Assembly: GCF_041146795.1 (NCBI RefSeq)
Contig: NC_135167.1
Span: 8,538,954-8,602,953, forward strand
Length of the DNA: 64,000 nucleotides
Reading direction: 5' to 3'
Source of the DNA: Maylandia zebra
Lineage: Eukaryota; Chordata; Actinopteri; Cichliformes; Cichlidae
Shown: piece after piece, positions 61,369 to 64,000 of the stretch
Layout of the letters: each line of letters starts with the position of its first letter
Numbering within the stretch: position 1 is the stretch's first letter
Made by a program: the position numbers and the translations under genes
Notes under the pieces: generated by a model
The model's database searches: none
Seen by the model: the letters and a program-made list of their open reading frames with translations, nothing else
What the model was told of the DNA's origin: nothing

Positions 61369-62591
61369 GATGGCACGATACCACTTTTTTATGTCCGATA
61401 CCGATATCATAAATTTGGATATCTGCCGATACCGATATAAATCCGATATAGTGTGTTTTTTAATCAATAAAACTGCTTTTTTAATATCTTGCTGCTTTTT
61501 GTATAAGTTCATACTCAAGTTAAAAAACAAACAAACACTAAAGCTATTCTGTTATACCTGTATGCAAAAATTCACTGCACCCAAAATATTTCATAGTTCA
61601 GCAATGCTGATCAATCTAACAAACTTAAACCTTCTCCATCCTCCCTATTCTGGTATTTTAAAGAGTAAGCAACCTAACTAATAGGGTTGCAAACTCCCAG
61701 CAAAAAAAAAAGAAAAAAAGAAAAAAAGGGAACCACCCTCCACCTCATGATGCTTAATTGACATAATCAACTTTAATTTGATGCAGTGTGAAAAAAAAAT
61801 TAAATCGATTATTTTTCAAGAATAATTAAATAGATTCAACATCTTTCTTCAACAGAATTGCAGACTGCACAGATGGTACCTTCCCAAAGGAAAAAGTACT
61901 ATAGCTTACTAGGGTATATTAGACTTAATAGTTAATATATACAGTAATGGACTTCTATACATTTTACATCAGATTAAAACTTTGGGTGTAAGATTCAGAT
62001 AATTATTTATTAAAAGCTAGACATTTTAAATGAGAATAAGAAAGAAAAGTATGTCTTTGTGCTCCCTTTTTCCTATCGGCCCCCCTGGCCAAACTTTGCT
62101 AGATCCGCCCCTGCACAGTTACCAGCTGTCAGCTATGTAGAAAGGGATCCTGGTCTTGAAAGTAATATTAAATAAATTCTAACAATACATCATCAAGCTT
62201 AAACTTGCTGCTGTTGTTCAGCCGCTGGTTTCCTCTTTCTGGCGCGAAGTGGGCAATAAAAAAAGAAGAGAGACGACTCCCGACAGAAAAGCCGATCAGC
62301 TGATTATTGATCAGAAAAGAGGCAGTCGCGCCATATATCGGTTGTTAAGCTTAACGAGGGAATGTTTTACAAACATTCAGAGATGAACTTACACACTTGC
62401 TTTACTTCTCTCTGGGATAACTTCCTCGGAGATAAAATGCTGGTTTGGTAGCGAGGCTACAAATACACACAGCTGCTCTATCACCTGATGCATACTGCTC
62501 CAACATGCTAAGGTTATAAGCAGAGTTACGCCATGTCGCAAGTTTTGTGAGGTGCTTTTTTGGATCGGATTACATTTTTTTAATTCTCTCC
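61369..62591. mobile_element. Mosaic of DNA-transposon pieces (hAT-like ends)
   Basis: Begins TAGAGATGGCACGATACC with GATACCGATAT repeats, which I associate with a fish hAT-like family. At 61683 a second terminus-like sequence appears (AGGGTTGCAAACTCCC), followed by an A-rich stretch. At 62076-62112 the complement of another terminus is seen (CAGGGGCGGATCTAGC on the minus strand, ending at 62112). The segment 62200-62590 (CAGCCGCTGGTTTCCTCTTT, GGAAAGATCGG-type sites) appears to continue the first element. Read as one element interrupted by at least one other, then cut by the Copia LTR. No transposase frame survives. Confidence 0.45.
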
Positions 62592-62895
62592 TGTTAAGAT
62601 ATTCATTGTGTGTACTCATGTTGTACAGTGTTTAACTGCATTATGGTTACTGTGGTTTAACAGAGACAGTATTTTAGTTGCCACCACAAGGAGGCACTGT
62701 TTCATTGTAAGAGCACGGATGCTGCGTCATCACGCCCCTAAGAAAAAAAAAGTATACCACAACGAAAATGGCACCCATGAGAAAAGTTTTGCCGCGTGTT
62801 AATGAGGAATAAAGTTCCCAAAATATTAAGGACATTTTTGCCTCCGTCGTCATTTTCCTTCGAGTTGATCGCTGTCGATGCTGCAATACTCAACA
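62592..62895 (+). mobile_element. Copia 5' LTR
   Basis: The 3' edge is well placed: CAACA (62891-62895) directly precedes the primer-binding site. The 5' edge is either TGTTAAG at 62592 (304 bp) or TGTTG at 62619 (277 bp); the first matches the complement of the end (TGTTGAG) at six of seven bases. An AATAAA signal lies at 62808-62813. The second LTR is outside the window, so the edge cannot be fixed here. Confidence 0.75.
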
Positions 62896-62909
62896 GGTTA
62901 TGGGCCCAG
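62896..62909 (+). other. Primer-binding site for initiator Met tRNA (anticodon region)
   Basis: GGTTATGGGCCCAG is the complement of CTGGGCCCATAACC in the anticodon stem-loop of vertebrate initiator Met tRNA. Many Copia-group elements prime minus-strand DNA from an internal half-tRNA rather than the tRNA 3' end. It begins immediately after the LTR end. Confidence 0.85.
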
Positions 62910-62986
62910 GGCCGACTCGAAGAAGAGTTTTTTCTCATAAAGATCCGGAGCCACAACTGATAGCGGGCTAACGGCTAAATAGCAAC

Positions 62987-64000
62987 ATGGATCAACGAGG
63001 AGCAAGCAGGCTGCCTCGACTCATGTTTGACGGAGATGAGACCAGGTATGAACTTTGGGAAACTAAGGTGCTTGGATATTTGCACTTGTTGGGATTAAAA
63101 GACACCGTTCTGAAGGAACCGAACGGCGCGGCTGAAGTAGCAGCAGACGGTAAGAAGAACGCTGACGCTTACGCCGAGTTAATCCAATTCTTGGACGATA
63201 AAAGCCTCTCACTGATTATGAGAGATGCCCCTGATAATGGGAGAAGAGCATTAGAAATACTAAGGGACTACTACGCGGGAAAGGGGAAGCCCCGAATCAT
63301 CAACCTGTACACCACGCTATCGTCGCTTCAGAAAAAGAGGGAAGAGACTGTCACAGACTATGTCATCAGAGCAGAGGCCGCCATTACAGCACTGCGCAAT
63401 GCGGGTGAGACTTTAGGTGATGGATTATTGATTGCTATGGTTTTAAAAGGTCTACCTGAAAGTTTTAAGCCATTTGCAATACACGTTACTCACGATAAAG
63501 ACGATATGACATTTGCTGAGTTCAAAACAAAGCTACGGAGTTTCGAAGACACTGAAAAGTCAAGCGCATCCGAGTGTAGCGACAACGTAATGAAAACAGG
63601 AGGAAGAACCGGGCGTGAGCACACGAGATCCAGCGCACAATGCAGATACAAGAGCGATGTGGACATTGTGTGTTTCAAGTGTGGACTAAAAGGCCACCGA
63701 GCAAAAGTGTGCAGACGGAGGACGTGGTGCAGTCATTGCAAAAGCAGCACACACAGTGATACCACATGTAGACATAAAGACAAACAAGATGGCGCGCGGA
63801 AGGTCGCAGATGAGAGCGGCAACGGATCCAAAGCAGAAACGCCAGATTATGCCTTCAGGATTAAGGGCGTAGACATCAAAGTCCAGCAGTCAGCGTACAG
63901 CATTGAGGAGAAAGGCCTGTTGGTGGACACTGGGGCTACCTCACACATCATTAACAGCATCGCCAAGTTCAAGAGCTTCGACGACGCGTTCAGACCGGAG
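62987..64000 (+). CDS. Copia gag-pol polyprotein, N-terminal 338 codons
   Basis: The ATG at 62987 follows a leader of 77 bases from the primer-binding site, and the frame has no stop up to the window edge (1014 bases). The first ~190 residues are a Copia-type Gag (UBN2-like): an [10 protein letters not shown] start, [12 protein letters not shown], then a helical [10 protein letters not shown] and [19 protein letters not shown] region. Two zinc knuckles of C-x2-C-x4-H-x4-C follow: C229-C232-H237-C242 and C248-C251-H256-C261. Next is the start of the protease, [12 protein letters not shown], with catalytic D314. The polyprotein would be cleaved into capsid, nucleocapsid, protease, integrase and reverse transcriptase that act in cytoplasmic particles. 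Gag and Pol sit in one frame, as usual in Copia. The absence of disabling mutations suggests a young copy; whether the rest is intact is unknown. Confidence 0.9.
   Translation, partial: MDQRGASRLPRLMFDGDETRYELWETKVLGYLHLLGLKDTVLKEPNGAAEVAADGKKNADAYAELIQFLDDKSLSLIMRDAPDNGRRALEILRDYYAGKGKPRIINLYTTLSSLQKKREETVTDYVIRAEAAITALRNAGETLGDGLLIAMVLKGLPESFKPFAIHVTHDKDDMTFAEFKTKLRSFEDTEKSSASECSDNVMKTGGRTGREHTRSSAQCRYKSDVDIVCFKCGLKGHRAKVCRRRTWCSHCKSSTHSDTTCRHKDKQDGARKVADESGNGSKAETPDYAFRIKGVDIKVQQSAYSIEEKGLLVDTGATSHIINSIAKFKSFDDAFRPE

Larger units (their letters stand above)
62592..64000 (+). mobile_element. Ty1/Copia LTR retrotransposon, 5' part, continues past the window
   Basis: 5' LTR, initiator-tRNA primer-binding site, 77-base leader and an uninterrupted gag-pol frame, all in canonical order. 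The 3' half (integrase, reverse transcriptase, RNase H, 3' LTR) would lie beyond 64000. The sequence is clearly richer in GC than its surroundings. It adjoins hAT-like sequence and may be inserted in it. Confidence 0.9.

Noticed and set aside
1..64000. CRISPR arrays, operons, riboswitches or other prokaryotic systems.
   Set aside because: No regularly spaced repeats with unique spacers and no prokaryotic gene organisation. Every sign is of vertebrate nuclear DNA.

Overview
The window is vertebrate nuclear DNA, almost certainly from a teleost fish. It is AT-rich and gene-poor, with long microsatellites, a tRNA-derived SINE, and fish-type Tc1, R4/Dong, CR1/L2/Rex1, RTE-like, Gypsy and Copia elements. 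Several repeats resemble families I remember from percomorph fishes such as cichlids. That is memory of families, not a search result, so the species is not fixed. No prokaryotic gene organisation, CRISPR array or viral gene cluster is present.

Only one piece of host coding sequence is supported. It is an exon at 11667-11860 on the plus strand, with a splice acceptor, an in-frame stop before the ATG, 53 complete codons and a GT donor. It encodes the short cytoplasmic tail, basic patch and single signal-anchor helix of a type II Golgi membrane protein. It most resembles the N-terminus of a GalNAc-4-O-sulfotransferase (chst8/chst9 type). No partner exon was found, so most of the window to the right is best read as a very large intron or a gene desert.

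Layout: 1-3.6 kb unique; 3.6-6.4 kb an old Tc1 element split by a younger LINE with an open reverse transcriptase frame; 7.1-9.2 kb a cluster of a Gypsy solo LTR, a TA-flanked MITE and an internally deleted Tc1; 11.7 kb the host exon; 12-26 kb mostly unique sequence with a degraded repeat, microsatellites, a 17-bp-arm hairpin and a SINE; 26.0-26.9 kb the C-terminal part of an R4/Dong-type LINE inside a (TA)n tract; 27.5-32 kb degraded repeats; 32-39 kb unique sequence with homeodomain-site-rich blocks; 39.1 and 44.9 kb two more Gypsy-type solo LTRs in the same orientation; 46.6-48.3 kb a LINE 3' end and a (GAATT)n-tailed repeat whose inverted partner is at 55.8 kb; 48-60 kb mostly unique; 60.6-61.4 kb a dead LINE; 61.4-62.6 kb a mosaic of DNA-transposon ends; 62.6-64 kb the start of a Ty1/Copia retrotransposon.

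The Copia element is the most complete mobile gene set here. It has a 5' LTR ending in CAACA, a primer-binding site matching the anticodon region of initiator Met tRNA, and a gag-pol frame open for 338 codons to the window edge. That frame carries two CCHC zinc knuckles and an aspartic protease DTG motif. I found no convincing undescribed biological system. The most useful leads are this possibly recent Copia copy, the R4/Dong insertion in (TA)n, and the isolated sulfotransferase-like exon in a region with candidate regulatory blocks.
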